Assembly (NCBI GenBank): GCA_050736615.1
Contig: JBOHWL010000001.1
Location: 1 to 25,973 of the forward strand
Length of the DNA: 25,973 nucleotides
From: JBOHWJ01 sp050736615
GTDB taxonomy: Bacteria > Desulfobacterota > Binatia > Binatales > Binataceae
Reading direction: 5' to 3'
In this document: positions 8,527 through 15,340 of the stretch, in pieces
Layout: each line of letters starts with the position of its first letter
How positions within the stretch are numbered: position 1 is the first letter of the stretch
Made by a program: the position numbers and the translations under genes
The notes under the pieces: generated by a model
What the model was told of the DNA's origin: nothing
What the model saw: the letters and a program-made list of their open reading frames with translations, nothing else
Database searches by the model: none

Positions 8527-8533
8527 CCTCACC
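8527..8533 (-). promoter_or_regulatory. Ribosome binding site of the mutase large subunit
   Basis: On the minus strand this reads GGTGAGG, five bases before the GTG at 8521. It decides the mutase start and puts translation initiation within the 3' end of the upstream dehydrogenase gene, which fits coupled translation. Confidence 0.6.
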
Positions 8534-9674
8534 GGTTCTGAAGTACCTGATTGGCAATTACAACGCGCTGGACTTCCGACGTCCCTTCATAAATCTCCGT
8601 GATTTTGGCGTCGCGGAAATAACGTTCCACTTTAAATTCCTTGGTGTAGCCGTACCCACCATGGATTTGCACCGCTTCGATCGCCGCCTTCATCGCGGCC
8701 TCGGCCGCAAACAGTTTGGCCATCGCGGACTGTTTGGTGCACGGCTGATCGGCGTCTTTGAGCGCGGCGGCTTGCAGAGTAAGCAGACGTGCCGCGTCGA
8801 TTTCAACCGCCATATCGGCGAGTTTCCATTGAATCGCCTGATTACTGGCCAGCGGACGACCGAAGCTTTGACGTTCTTGCGCATATTTTAGCGACGCTTC
8901 GAGCGCGGCGCGTCCGATTCCAACCGCCTGCGCGGCAATTCCGATCCGCCCGCCGTCGAGCGTCTTCATCGCGACCTTGAAACCCTCACCCTCTTCCATG
9001 ATGCGGTTGGCGGCCGGTACGCGCAGATCAGAGAGTGAGATCTGCGCGCTATGGGAGCCATGGATTCCCATTTTATCTTCGATTCGGGTCACCTCCCATC
9101 CAGGCCATCCGGTCTCAACAATAAAGGCGCTGATACCGTGATGGCCTCGCTCCGGCGCCGTCATCGCGAACACGATCGCAACCGCGGCCTCGGGACCGTT
9201 GGTGATGAAGTTTTTCGTCCCGTTGAGTACGTAACTGTCGCCGTCGCGAACCGCACCGGTGCGCTGGCCAGCCGCATCGGAACCGGCCTGTGGCTCGGTC
9301 AGGGCGAAGCAGCCAAGCCATTGGCCCGACGCCATCCTGGGCAGGTAATGAGCACGATTGGCTTCGCTGCCGAGCCCCAGAATCGGCCATGAGGCCAACG
9401 ACGAGTGGGCCGAAACGATTACCGCGGTTGAGGCGCAGGCGACGGCCAGTTCCTCGATCACCAGCGCATAGGCAACATTGTCAAGGCCCGCGCCGCCGTA
9501 TTTTTCCGGGATGAATACGCCGAGCATGCCGAGTTGCTTTAATTCCGCGATTGCTTCAGTCGGAAAGCGATGCGTGCGGTCGGCTTCGACGCCCCAATCT
9601 TCAAGTTTTTCACGCGCAAAGCGCCGCGCGATATCGCGTGCGCCACGTTGCGCTTCAGTTAGTTCCAAATCCAT
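8529..9674 (-). CDS. Short-chain acyl-CoA dehydrogenase (butyryl-CoA dehydrogenase-like)
   Basis: FAD enzyme of 381 residues, the usual length, that would oxidise a short acyl-CoA such as butyryl-CoA to the trans-2-enoyl-CoA with ETF as acceptor. It shows FIPEKYGGAGLDN, the flavin segment ALTEPQAGSDAAGQ, LNGTKNFITNGPEA, TLDGGRIGIAAQAVGIGRAALE, QSFGRPLASNQAIQWKLADM and the C-terminal AVQIHGGYGYTKEF with IYEGTSEVQR, whose Glu (about residue 363) is the catalytic base. The ATG start at 9674 is preceded by GGAAG about six bases upstream. The gene ends seven bases before the mutase large-subunit start, so the product of the mutase (butyryl-CoA) would be a natural substrate. A full second copy of the family lies at the end of the operon. 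Confidence 0.92.
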   Translation of the reverse strand: MDLELTEAQRGARDIARRFAREKLEDWGVEADRTHRFPTEAIAELKQLGMLGVFIPEKYGGAGLDNVAYALVIEELAVACASTAVIVSAHSSLASWPILGLGSEANRAHYLPRMASGQWLGCFALTEPQAGSDAAGQRTGAVRDGDSYVLNGTKNFITNGPEAAVAIVFAMTAPERGHHGISAFIVETGWPGWEVTRIEDKMGIHGSHSAQISLSDLRVPAANRIMEEGEGFKVAMKTLDGGRIGIAAQAVGIGRAALEASLKYAQERQSFGRPLASNQAIQWKLADMAVEIDAARLLTLQAAALKDADQPCTKQSAMAKLFAAEAAMKAAIEAVQIHGGYGYTKEFKVERYFRDAKITEIYEGTSEVQRVVIANQVLQNR

Positions 9675-9860
9675 CGAGTCTTCCCGGCGACCTATCCGAT
9701 TCGCGGCGATACCTCGTCCGCGACCAACTCTCGCCCAAGCGCAGCCGTGATGAGCAGCTCAACACCCGCCATCGCGACCATGATAACACGGCTCTTCTTA
9801 GGTTTAGCTTAGATGGTTCGCCCGGTCGATAGAAATCGGCAGGGCCAACGGTTCAAAGCT

Positions 9861-10634
9861 TTATCGGTGCCGCCATTGAGGCGCGCGCTTTTCGACAAAG
9901 GCCTTGGTGCCCTCGACGCGATCGGCACTAGCGAAAGTCAAGCCGAATGCCTGCTGTTCGAAGCACACACCGGCGTCTTCTTCCATCGTCACGGCGGCTC
10001 TCAGGGCGGCTTTGGCGTTGCGCAGGGCGACGGCGGATTTTCCGGCGAGTTTCTCGCCCAACGCACGCGCCTCGGCCAGCAACGCTTCCGCCGCCACCAC
10101 TTTGTTCACCAGCCCCCATTCCAGTCCCGCGCGGGCGTCGAACATATCACCTGTCAGGATTAATTCGCGGGCGCGATTGTGGCCAATCCGATGAGGCAGG
10201 CGTTGCGTGCCGCCAAATCCGGGAATCAAGGCCAAATTAATTTCAGGCTGGCCGAAACGCGCCGTTTCACTGGCAATTATCAGATCGCAGGCGAGCGCCA
10301 GTTCGAGTCCGCCGCCAAGTGCGAAGCCGTTGACGGCGGCGATCACCGGAATCGGCAAATCCTCAAAACCTTGCATCACGCGATGGCCCATACGGCTGAA
10401 TTCGAGTCCTTCGAGCGCCGTCATTGCGGACATCGCGGCGATGTCCGCGCCGGCCACGAAAGCTCGATCACCCACCCCAGTGACTATCAGCACGCGCACG
10501 GCGGGATCGGCGCGAATTTCCGCTTGTACGGCGACAAGCTGTTCGAGCACGGCGCGATTGAGCGCGTTGAGCGCCTTGGGGCGATTAACGCTCAGGGTGG
10601 CGACAGTCCCTTTTTCCAACAGCAGGTCTTCCAT
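9861..10634 (-). CDS. Enoyl-CoA hydratase/crotonase family protein
   Basis: A 257-residue crotonase-fold enzyme that adds water to a 2-enoyl-CoA to give the 3-hydroxyacyl-CoA. The two catalytic glutamates are both present with the usual spacing of 20: Glu111 in ALGGGLELALACD and Glu131 in FGQPEINLALIPG (Glu144 and Glu164 in the rat enzyme). The oxyanion-hole segments AGADIAAM and ALGGG are intact, and GGTQRLPHRIG follows. The ATG at 10634 is favoured over one 15 bases upstream because AGGAGG lies four bases before it. A gap of about 186 bases separates it from the downstream acyl-CoA dehydrogenase gene, and the HCCA-isomerase-like gene lies upstream. With the mutase and dehydrogenase it completes the route from butyryl-CoA to 3-hydroxybutyryl-CoA. 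Confidence 0.93.
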   Translation of the reverse strand: MEDLLLEKGTVATLSVNRPKALNALNRAVLEQLVAVQAEIRADPAVRVLIVTGVGDRAFVAGADIAAMSAMTALEGLEFSRMGHRVMQGFEDLPIPVIAAVNGFALGGGLELALACDLIIASETARFGQPEINLALIPGFGGTQRLPHRIGHNRARELILTGDMFDARAGLEWGLVNKVVAAEALLAEARALGEKLAGKSAVALRNAKAALRAAVTMEEDAGVCFEQQAFGLTFASADRVEGTKAFVEKRAPQWRHR

Positions 10635-10638
10635 CCGG

Positions 10639-10644
10639 CCTCCT
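10639..10644 (-). promoter_or_regulatory. Ribosome binding site of the enoyl-CoA hydratase
   Basis: Minus-strand AGGAGG, a perfect Shine-Dalgarno core, four bases before ATG 10634. It selects this start over the ATG at 10649. Confidence 0.65.
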
Positions 10645-10695
10645 GGCATTCAAGACAAATCCTTCGCGATGCGAAATCGCTGATTTGCCAGAACT

Positions 10696-11283
10696 TTAAC
10701 GCGTGAGCTGCTCGCGCACCATCCAGAGCCGGTCGCCGCCCCAGAAAAGCTCGTTTCCTACCACGAACGTCGGTACACCGAAGACGCCCAGGTTCTCGGC
10801 TTCACGGCAAATTCGGTCGAGTTCGCGCCGTCCCTCGCCGTCCGCGTATTCCGCGAAGGCATCGCTATCGGCCTCTGCCTCGCGCAGCGCGGCGGCGATT
10901 GCCCCGGGATCTTCGATATCCAAGTCGCGCTTCCAGAAGCGTTCAAACACGAGGTCGTTGTAGCGATTGAAAACTCCGCGACGTTGCGCGTATAGCATGC
11001 CGATCGCAGCCAGCGAGGAGTCGAAAACCTTGCGCGGTCCGCGCACCGTCAGGCCGCGGCGATTGGCCAGCCGGCGCGCATCCATGTAGCTATAGCGCAC
11101 CCGGCGCCATTGATGAGGGTTGCGCGATTCGACCGTGCCGAGATATTCGGGAATATCCAGAATATATGGCAGCCAGCGCAACTCGACGTCGAACTCGCGC
11201 GCTAATTCAGAGACTGGATCCTTGGCGAGGTACGCGTAAGGGCTTTTGTAGTCGATATAGACAGTGACTCCTCTGGTGGCCAT
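10696..11283 (-). CDS. DsbA-fold oxidoreductase, 2-hydroxychromene-2-carboxylate isomerase-like
   Basis: A 195-residue thioredoxin-fold protein of the GST-kappa/HCCA isomerase group. The N-terminal DYKSPYAYLA has Ser14 in the place used for glutathione activation in HCCA isomerase; there is no CxxC. The cis-proline loop is FGVPTFVVG and the C-terminal FWGGDRL matches the family's usual FWGxDRL ending. Known members isomerise an aromatic ring-fission product in naphthalene breakdown using glutathione, but many relatives are of unknown role, so the exact reaction is open. It is the first gene of the acyl-CoA block, with its stop about 60 bases before the enoyl-CoA hydratase start. GTG or ATG could both start it; ATG 11283 is used. 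Confidence 0.88.
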   Translation of the reverse strand: MATRGVTVYIDYKSPYAYLAKDPVSELAREFDVELRWLPYILDIPEYLGTVESRNPHQWRRVRYSYMDARRLANRRGLTVRGPRKVFDSSLAAIGMLYAQRRGVFNRYNDLVFERFWKRDLDIEDPGAIAAALREAEADSDAFAEYADGEGRRELDRICREAENLGVFGVPTFVVGNELFWGGDRLWMVREQLTR

Positions 11284-11301
11284 AAGCCAAGCCTATGCAA
11301 G

Positions 11302-11339
11302 TCACACATGAGATTGCAAATAAGCGGTCTCGTGTGTGA
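11302..11339. repeat. Imperfect inverted repeat upstream of the acyl-CoA operon
   Basis: Arms TCACACATGAGA (11302-11313) and TCTCGTGTGTGA (11328-11339) pair over 12 positions with one G-T wobble, spaced by 14 bases. It lies 19 bases upstream of the HCCA-isomerase-like start, where a promoter or operator for the operon would be expected. It could bind a dimeric regulator or form a hairpin. No regulator gene is seen next to it. Confidence 0.4.
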
Positions 11340-11398
11340 AGCCGCGCATCATTGAGGGAAGTCTTTCGCGACTAACCGGAGTTGTCCGGTCGCTGCGG

Positions 11399-11419
11399 AA
11401 AAGCCACTCCGCGCCGGAG
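11399..11419 (-). terminator. Possible weak intrinsic terminator of the small membrane protein gene
   Basis: On the minus strand a short hairpin CTCCG-GCG-CGGAG (11407-11419) is followed after four bases by TTTT (11399-11402), about 33 bases after the stop of the membrane-protein gene. The stem is only five pairs and the T-run is short, so this is weak. Confidence 0.25.
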
Positions 11420-11451
11420 CCTCACTGAATCTTCATTTGGCGATTTGCGAA

Positions 11452-11742
11452 CTATACCTCGTACGTCAGCAGAAGATGCAAAACTATATAATACATCACT
11501 GCATATATGATCAGCCCGGCGACGCCCATCAACGCAATGTCCTCACGACCGGTGCTAAGGCCGCCGGTGATCATGCCGATACAGGGCAGCGACAGCGCAA
11601 TTGCCGTCGTTATTTCCATGAAACGCTTAGTTCCCTGATCTAGCTCCAAAAAGTCTTCACTGGCTGAAGCTTGTTCCAACACGTTCTCTCCCACTCTCTC
11701 CTCGGTGTCTTGAATTTTTTTCGCAACGCTACTCTTGTTCAT
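11452..11742 (-). CDS. Small two-helix membrane protein of unknown function
   Basis: A 96-residue protein with an acidic cytoplasmic N-terminal part (KKIQDTEERVGENVLEQASASEDFLEL) and two predicted membrane helices: about residues 45-65 (EITTAIALSLPCIGMITGGL) and 72-93 (DIALMGVAGLIIYAVMYYIVLH). I do not recognise a family. ATG at 11742 is used; an in-frame TTG at 11760 would add six residues, and neither has a good ribosome binding site. It stands alone between the GlpX-like gene and the acyl-CoA operon with gaps of about 170-230 bases on each side, and its composition is less GC-rich than its neighbours. Confidence 0.6.
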   Translation of the reverse strand: MNKSSVAKKIQDTEERVGENVLEQASASEDFLELDQGTKRFMEITTAIALSLPCIGMITGGLSTGREDIALMGVAGLIIYAVMYYIVLHLLLTYEV

Positions 11743-11857
11743 ATTCTTTAGATGGTCCAATCAGCGGTTATTCACTGATATTACCTGACTCAATGTTGGT
11801 TAGACGCATTGATCATACCAGATTTGAACATGGATCGTTACTGGGCGATAATTGCGC

Positions 11858-11876
11858 CTGGCGCGATGGGCGCCAG
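11858..11876. repeat. Perfect 7-bp hairpin in the gap downstream of the GlpX-like gene
   Basis: Arms CTGGCGC and GCGCCAG enclose five bases. It is about 95 bases after the stop of the GlpX-like gene, which reads toward it. There is no T-run, so it is at best a factor-dependent or bidirectional transcript end. The rest of the gap (11743-11970) shows nothing convincing. Confidence 0.25.
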
Positions 11877-11970
11877 CGGCAGAGAATTGATGGAATGAGA
11901 AGTGAAGGCGCGGAATATGGTATGTTTACGGCTGCGAACCAAGTAGCTATTTCAACTAACTACAATCAGG

Positions 11971-12924
11971 CTAATATTCCGGCTTGAAATCAAAATGATG
12001 GATCGATTCAATGAAGCGAATTGTGCGCGTTTTCGAGCGCATCACCACGCTGTTGGTCATGGCTCCGCCCGATAGAAAACGTACGCCGCGCAGATAATCC
12101 CCGGTGGTGACGCCGGTGGCCGCGAACATCACGTTGTCACCCGCCAATTGTTCGAGCGAGAATCTGCGCCGCAGATCGAGAATTCCGGCGGCGAGACAGG
12201 CTTCACTCTCCTGTTCATTGCGCGGGGCGAAACGGCATAGCATATCGCCCCCGGCTGAACGAATCGCGGCGGCGGCCAACACACCCTGATGGGCACCCCC
12301 GATTCCCATCAGCATGTCGATATCGCTTTCGATACGGGTGGTGGCGATAGCGGCCGAAAGATCCCCGGCCGAGAGCAACTTGATACCGGCGCCGGCGCGG
12401 CGCACTTCGCTGATGAGATTCTCATGACGCGGGCGGTCGAGGATTGCGACGCGCAAATCCTCGACATAGACGTTTTTGGCCTCTGCCAGCGCTTTTAGAT
12501 TGTCCGTAGGCGAGCGGTCGAGATCAATTACGCCTCGGCCCACGGCGCCGCACGCGATTTTGTCCATGTAGGTGTCGGGGCAGCGCAGGATTTTGCCACG
12601 TTCAGCCAGCGCCACACATGACAAGGCGTTGGGGCCGCCCGTGGCGCAGATGAGCGCGCCTTCGAGCGCATCCAGCGCGACGTCAACTTCGGGCCCCGCG
12701 CCGGTGCCAACGATCTCGCCAGCATAGAGCATATCAGTGGCGCCCTGATCGCCCTCACCCACCACGATCTTGCCGTCCATCGCGATCGAGTTGAGCGTGT
12801 TACGCATTGCTTCGGCGGCGACTCGATCAGCCATGCGCTCGTCGCCCTTGCCAATAAAACGCGCGGCCGCCAAAGCGGCGGCTTCGGTCGCCCGCACCAC
12901 TTCGAGTGCAAGATTGCGCTCCAT
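11971..12924 (-). CDS. glpX: GlpX-like (class II fructose-1,6-bisphosphatase family) protein with altered active site
   Basis: A 317-residue member of the GlpX family, full length and aligning in register with E. coli GlpX by motif counting. Retained residues: Asp33, Glu57 (VGEGD), Asp85 and Glu88 (DALEG), Tyr119 and Lys122 (YMDK), Asp188, and RPRHENLI for phosphate binding. Changed at positions important in E. coli GlpX: Lys29 to Glu (GKGDERMAD), Asp61 to Gly, Thr90 to Ala (DALEGA instead of DPxEGT), Asp186 to Ala (SAGDL instead of DDGDV) and Glu213 to Gln (GGAHQGV instead of GGAPEGV). Normal GlpX dephosphorylates fructose 1,6-bisphosphate in gluconeogenesis; with these changes that activity is doubtful. 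It is the last gene of the threonine operon, 13 bases after the ApgM-type gene. ATG start. The family is certain, the function is not. Confidence 0.85.
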   Translation of the reverse strand: MERNLALEVVRATEAAALAAARFIGKGDERMADRVAAEAMRNTLNSIAMDGKIVVGEGDQGATDMLYAGEIVGTGAGPEVDVALDALEGALICATGGPNALSCVALAERGKILRCPDTYMDKIACGAVGRGVIDLDRSPTDNLKALAEAKNVYVEDLRVAILDRPRHENLISEVRRAGAGIKLLSAGDLSAAIATTRIESDIDMLMGIGGAHQGVLAAAAIRSAGGDMLCRFAPRNEQESEACLAAGILDLRRRFSLEQLAGDNVMFAATGVTTGDYLRGVRFLSGGAMTNSVVMRSKTRTIRFIESIHHFDFKPEY

Positions 12925-12937
12925 CGCGTCTCCCGTG

Positions 12938-14167
12938 TTAATTCAAAGCTGCCAAGGGCCGTCCAAAAAGCGCTTCGATTAGCCGATATCCCGGTTTGAC
13001 CAGTACGCCGGCACGCGCCGCTTCCGCTTCGGTATAACGCCGCTCGCCACGCGTGTCCGTCCGCGTATGGAGCTGCTGATTGCTGAGCATCGCGAACGGC
13101 ACCGGCTCGCTCGAGTGCGTCTTGAGTTGCGAGGGCGTGGCGTGATCCGGCATCAGGAGCAGCGTGAAATCACCCAACGAGGGTAACCGCTCGAGCATCG
13201 GACCCAGGATCAACTCGTCGATGCGTTCGAGCGCTTCCACCTTCAAATCGGCGCGTCCCATATGACCGGCCTCGTCGGTAGCCTCGACATGAAGCAGGAG
13301 GAAATCACACCGTTTCAACGCCTCGAGGCCATACCGCCCCTTGGCGGCGTAATCCGTATCGAGGTAGCCGGTCGCACCGGGCACAGTGATTACTTCAAGG
13401 CCGGCCAGGCGCCCCAGTCCGTTGACCAAATCAACCGCGGAAATAACCGCTCCGTCGAGGTCAAACCGGGCTTTGAGGGTGGGCACCGCGGGACGCTTGC
13501 CCTGGCCCCAGAACCAGACCGCATTGGCCTCGGGCTGGCCGGCTTCGCGTCGTGCGCGATTGACCGGATGATCGCGCAGCATGTGGTTCGCAGCTTTCAT
13601 CAGACGATTTAACCGGTCCGCGCCCTCACCGGCGGGCAAATGACTTTCGATGGCGCGGCCGGCGATATCATGCGGCGGCGTCAAGCGCGCGCCACTGAGG
13701 CCGTTACGCCAGACCATCAGATGCCGATAGCTGACGCCGTTAAAAAACTCGATATCATCGACGGCCAAGGCGGTACGGATATCGGCTACCAAACGCGCGG
13801 CCTCATCGCTCGTAATATGGCCGGCGGTAAAGTCGTGCATCACCGATGCGCCGTTTGGCTGGTCCAGTGAAATCAGGTTCATGCGGAAGGCCACATCGTC
13901 CGGGCCGAGCTGAATGCCCTGGCTGGCGGCTTCTATCGGCGCCCGGCCGGTGTGGTAACGCAACGGGTCATAGCCGAGCATCGTCATCGTGCCGACGTCG
14001 CTGCCCGAAGGCATGCCGTCGGGGATAGTCGCGACCAACCCGAGCTCACCGCGTGAGGCCACCAGATCCATGTTAGGTTTGTGGGCGGCCTCGAGCGGAG
14101 TCTTGCCCCCGAGTACATCGCATGGCCAATCCGCCATGCCGTCGCCGTGCAGGATCACGTATTTCAA
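12938..14167 (-). CDS. ApgM-family (cofactor-independent phosphoglycerate mutase-like) protein, probable homoserine kinase
   Basis: A 409-residue alkaline-phosphatase-superfamily protein related to archaeal 2,3-bisphosphoglycerate-independent phosphoglycerate mutase. Metal and nucleophile positions are visible: HGDGMAD (Asp9), PSGSDVGTMTMLGYDP (Ser56), ATDEAGH (Asp298, His302), PDHATP (Asp341, His342) and KTHSSEPVPF (His351). A subgroup of this family has been proposed as homoserine kinase because it sits beside hom and thrC in genomes lacking ThrB, and that is the context here: threonine synthase is 66 bases upstream and homoserine dehydrogenase before it, with no ThrB in the window. The TTG start at 14167 is supported by GGAGG five bases before it. 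A plain phosphoglycerate mutase role cannot be excluded. Confidence 0.85.
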   Translation of the reverse strand: MKYVILHGDGMADWPCDVLGGKTPLEAAHKPNMDLVASRGELGLVATIPDGMPSGSDVGTMTMLGYDPLRYHTGRAPIEAASQGIQLGPDDVAFRMNLISLDQPNGASVMHDFTAGHITSDEAARLVADIRTALAVDDIEFFNGVSYRHLMVWRNGLSGARLTPPHDIAGRAIESHLPAGEGADRLNRLMKAANHMLRDHPVNRARREAGQPEANAVWFWGQGKRPAVPTLKARFDLDGAVISAVDLVNGLGRLAGLEVITVPGATGYLDTDYAAKGRYGLEALKRCDFLLLHVEATDEAGHMGRADLKVEALERIDELILGPMLERLPSLGDFTLLLMPDHATPSQLKTHSSEPVPFAMLSNQQLHTRTDTRGERRYTEAEAARAGVLVKPGYRLIEALFGRPLAALN

Positions 14168-14172
14168 ACGAG

Positions 14173-14177
14173 CCTCC
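14173..14177 (-). promoter_or_regulatory. Ribosome binding site supporting a TTG start
   Basis: Minus-strand GGAGG, five bases before the TTG at 14167. No ATG or GTG is available between it and the conserved HGDGMAD motif, so TTG is the real start. Confidence 0.6.
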
Positions 14178-14233
14178 GCTCTGGTTGCATGCCGCGGCTC
14201 TCACCGGGCGCACGGCACGAATGACTGGAACGC

Positions 14234-15340
14234 TCAGGCGTCGAGCAACTTCAATAGCTTGTTGACATCCGGCTCGACCACCACGGTATTATTCAAATTC
14301 TTGAGCGCGGTATCCGGATCTTTAAGCCCATGGCCGGTCAAGGTGCAAACGACGATGGAACCGGGCTTGAGCCCGCCACCAGCGCCAAACTTGAGCAGCC
14401 CCGCGACTGACGCGGCCGAGGCAGGTTCGGCAAAAACTCCCTGCGACGCGATCAGGCGATATGCGGCAAGGATCTCGGCGTCGGTCACCATGTCAATCAG
14501 GCCGCCCGAGCCGTCGCGGGCGTCCAACGCTCCGGCCCAACTCGCGGGATTGCCGATTTTGATCGCCGTGGCGACGGTTTTGGGATCGTCGAGCGGCCGC
14601 CCGAGTACGATTGGCGCCGATTCCGCCGCCTGATAGCCCATCATTTTCGGCAAACGCCGCGATAGTCCGTTGGCCTGGTACTCCTGATAACCGGCCCAGT
14701 AGGCGGTGATATTGCCCGCGTTGCCTACGGGCAAAAAATGATGGGTGGGCGCTTCGCCGAGTTGATCACAAATTTCGAACGCCGCCGTCTTCTGTCCCGC
14801 GATACGATCCGGATTGACGCTATTGACGAGCCGGATGCGCACCGGGTCGCGTTCGGCCAAATCTCGCACAATCTTCAAGCAAATGTCAAAATTGCCAATA
14901 ATTTCAACGACTTGCGCACCATGCATCACGCTTTGCGAAAGCTTGCCCAAGGCCACCGCGCCTTTGGGAATCAAAACATAGGCTTGTAATCCCGCACGTC
15001 CGGCGTAGGCCGCCGCCGCCGCCGCTGTGTTGCCGGTTGACGCACAGATGACCTTGCGCACGCCCTCGCCCAAGGCCTTGCTGACCGCGACCGTCATGCC
15101 GCGGTCCTTGAACGAACCGGTCGGGTTGGCCCCTTCGAACTTCAAGTACACCTTTATATTATGGCCGAGCCGGTCGCCGAGCGGCGGACTCTCGATCAAG
15201 GGCGTATTGCCTTCATTGAGCGTGACCACCGGCGTGCGCTCGTCAACAGGCAGGAAGCGCCGGTAATGCTCGATCAATCCGGGCCAGCGAGTCAGCCGGG
15301 GCGCGCCACGGTCGGGGCTATTCGCGTCCATTCCTGTCAC
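14234..15340 (-). CDS. thrC: Threonine synthase
   Basis: PLP-dependent enzyme of 368 residues that converts O-phosphohomoserine to threonine and phosphate, the last step of threonine synthesis. The PLP lysine is Lys78 in NPTGSFKDRGM, followed by the substrate-loop CASTGNTAAA; PVGNAGNITAYW is the glycine-rich phosphate-binding loop, and FAEPASAASVAG is the family's C-terminal signature. The length matches the short, class-II-like form without a long N-terminal extension. It starts at GTG 15340, whose last two bases overlap the TGA of homoserine dehydrogenase, with AGGAG five bases before; an in-frame ATG at 15331 is an alternative. The tight overlap shows coupled translation with hom. Confidence 0.96.
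   Translation of the reverse strand: MTGMDANSPDRGAPRLTRWPGLIEHYRRFLPVDERTPVVTLNEGNTPLIESPPLGDRLGHNIKVYLKFEGANPTGSFKDRGMTVAVSKALGEGVRKVICASTGNTAAAAAAYAGRAGLQAYVLIPKGAVALGKLSQSVMHGAQVVEIIGNFDICLKIVRDLAERDPVRIRLVNSVNPDRIAGQKTAAFEICDQLGEAPTHHFLPVGNAGNITAYWAGYQEYQANGLSRRLPKMMGYQAAESAPIVLGRPLDDPKTVATAIKIGNPASWAGALDARDGSGGLIDMVTDAEILAAYRLIASQGVFAEPASAASVAGLLKFGAGGGLKPGSIVVCTLTGHGLKDPDTALKNLNNTVVVEPDVNKLLKLLDA

Noticed and set aside
9692..9781. A 29-codon minus-strand frame between crotonase and acyl-CoA dehydrogenase genes
   Set aside because: No ribosome binding site at a proper distance and no recognisable feature; it may simply be leader sequence of the dehydrogenase transcript.
11284..11451. 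Possible cobalamin riboswitch ahead of the B12-dependent operon
   Set aside because: The conserved B12-box core is not seen on the relevant strand; only short hairpins are present.
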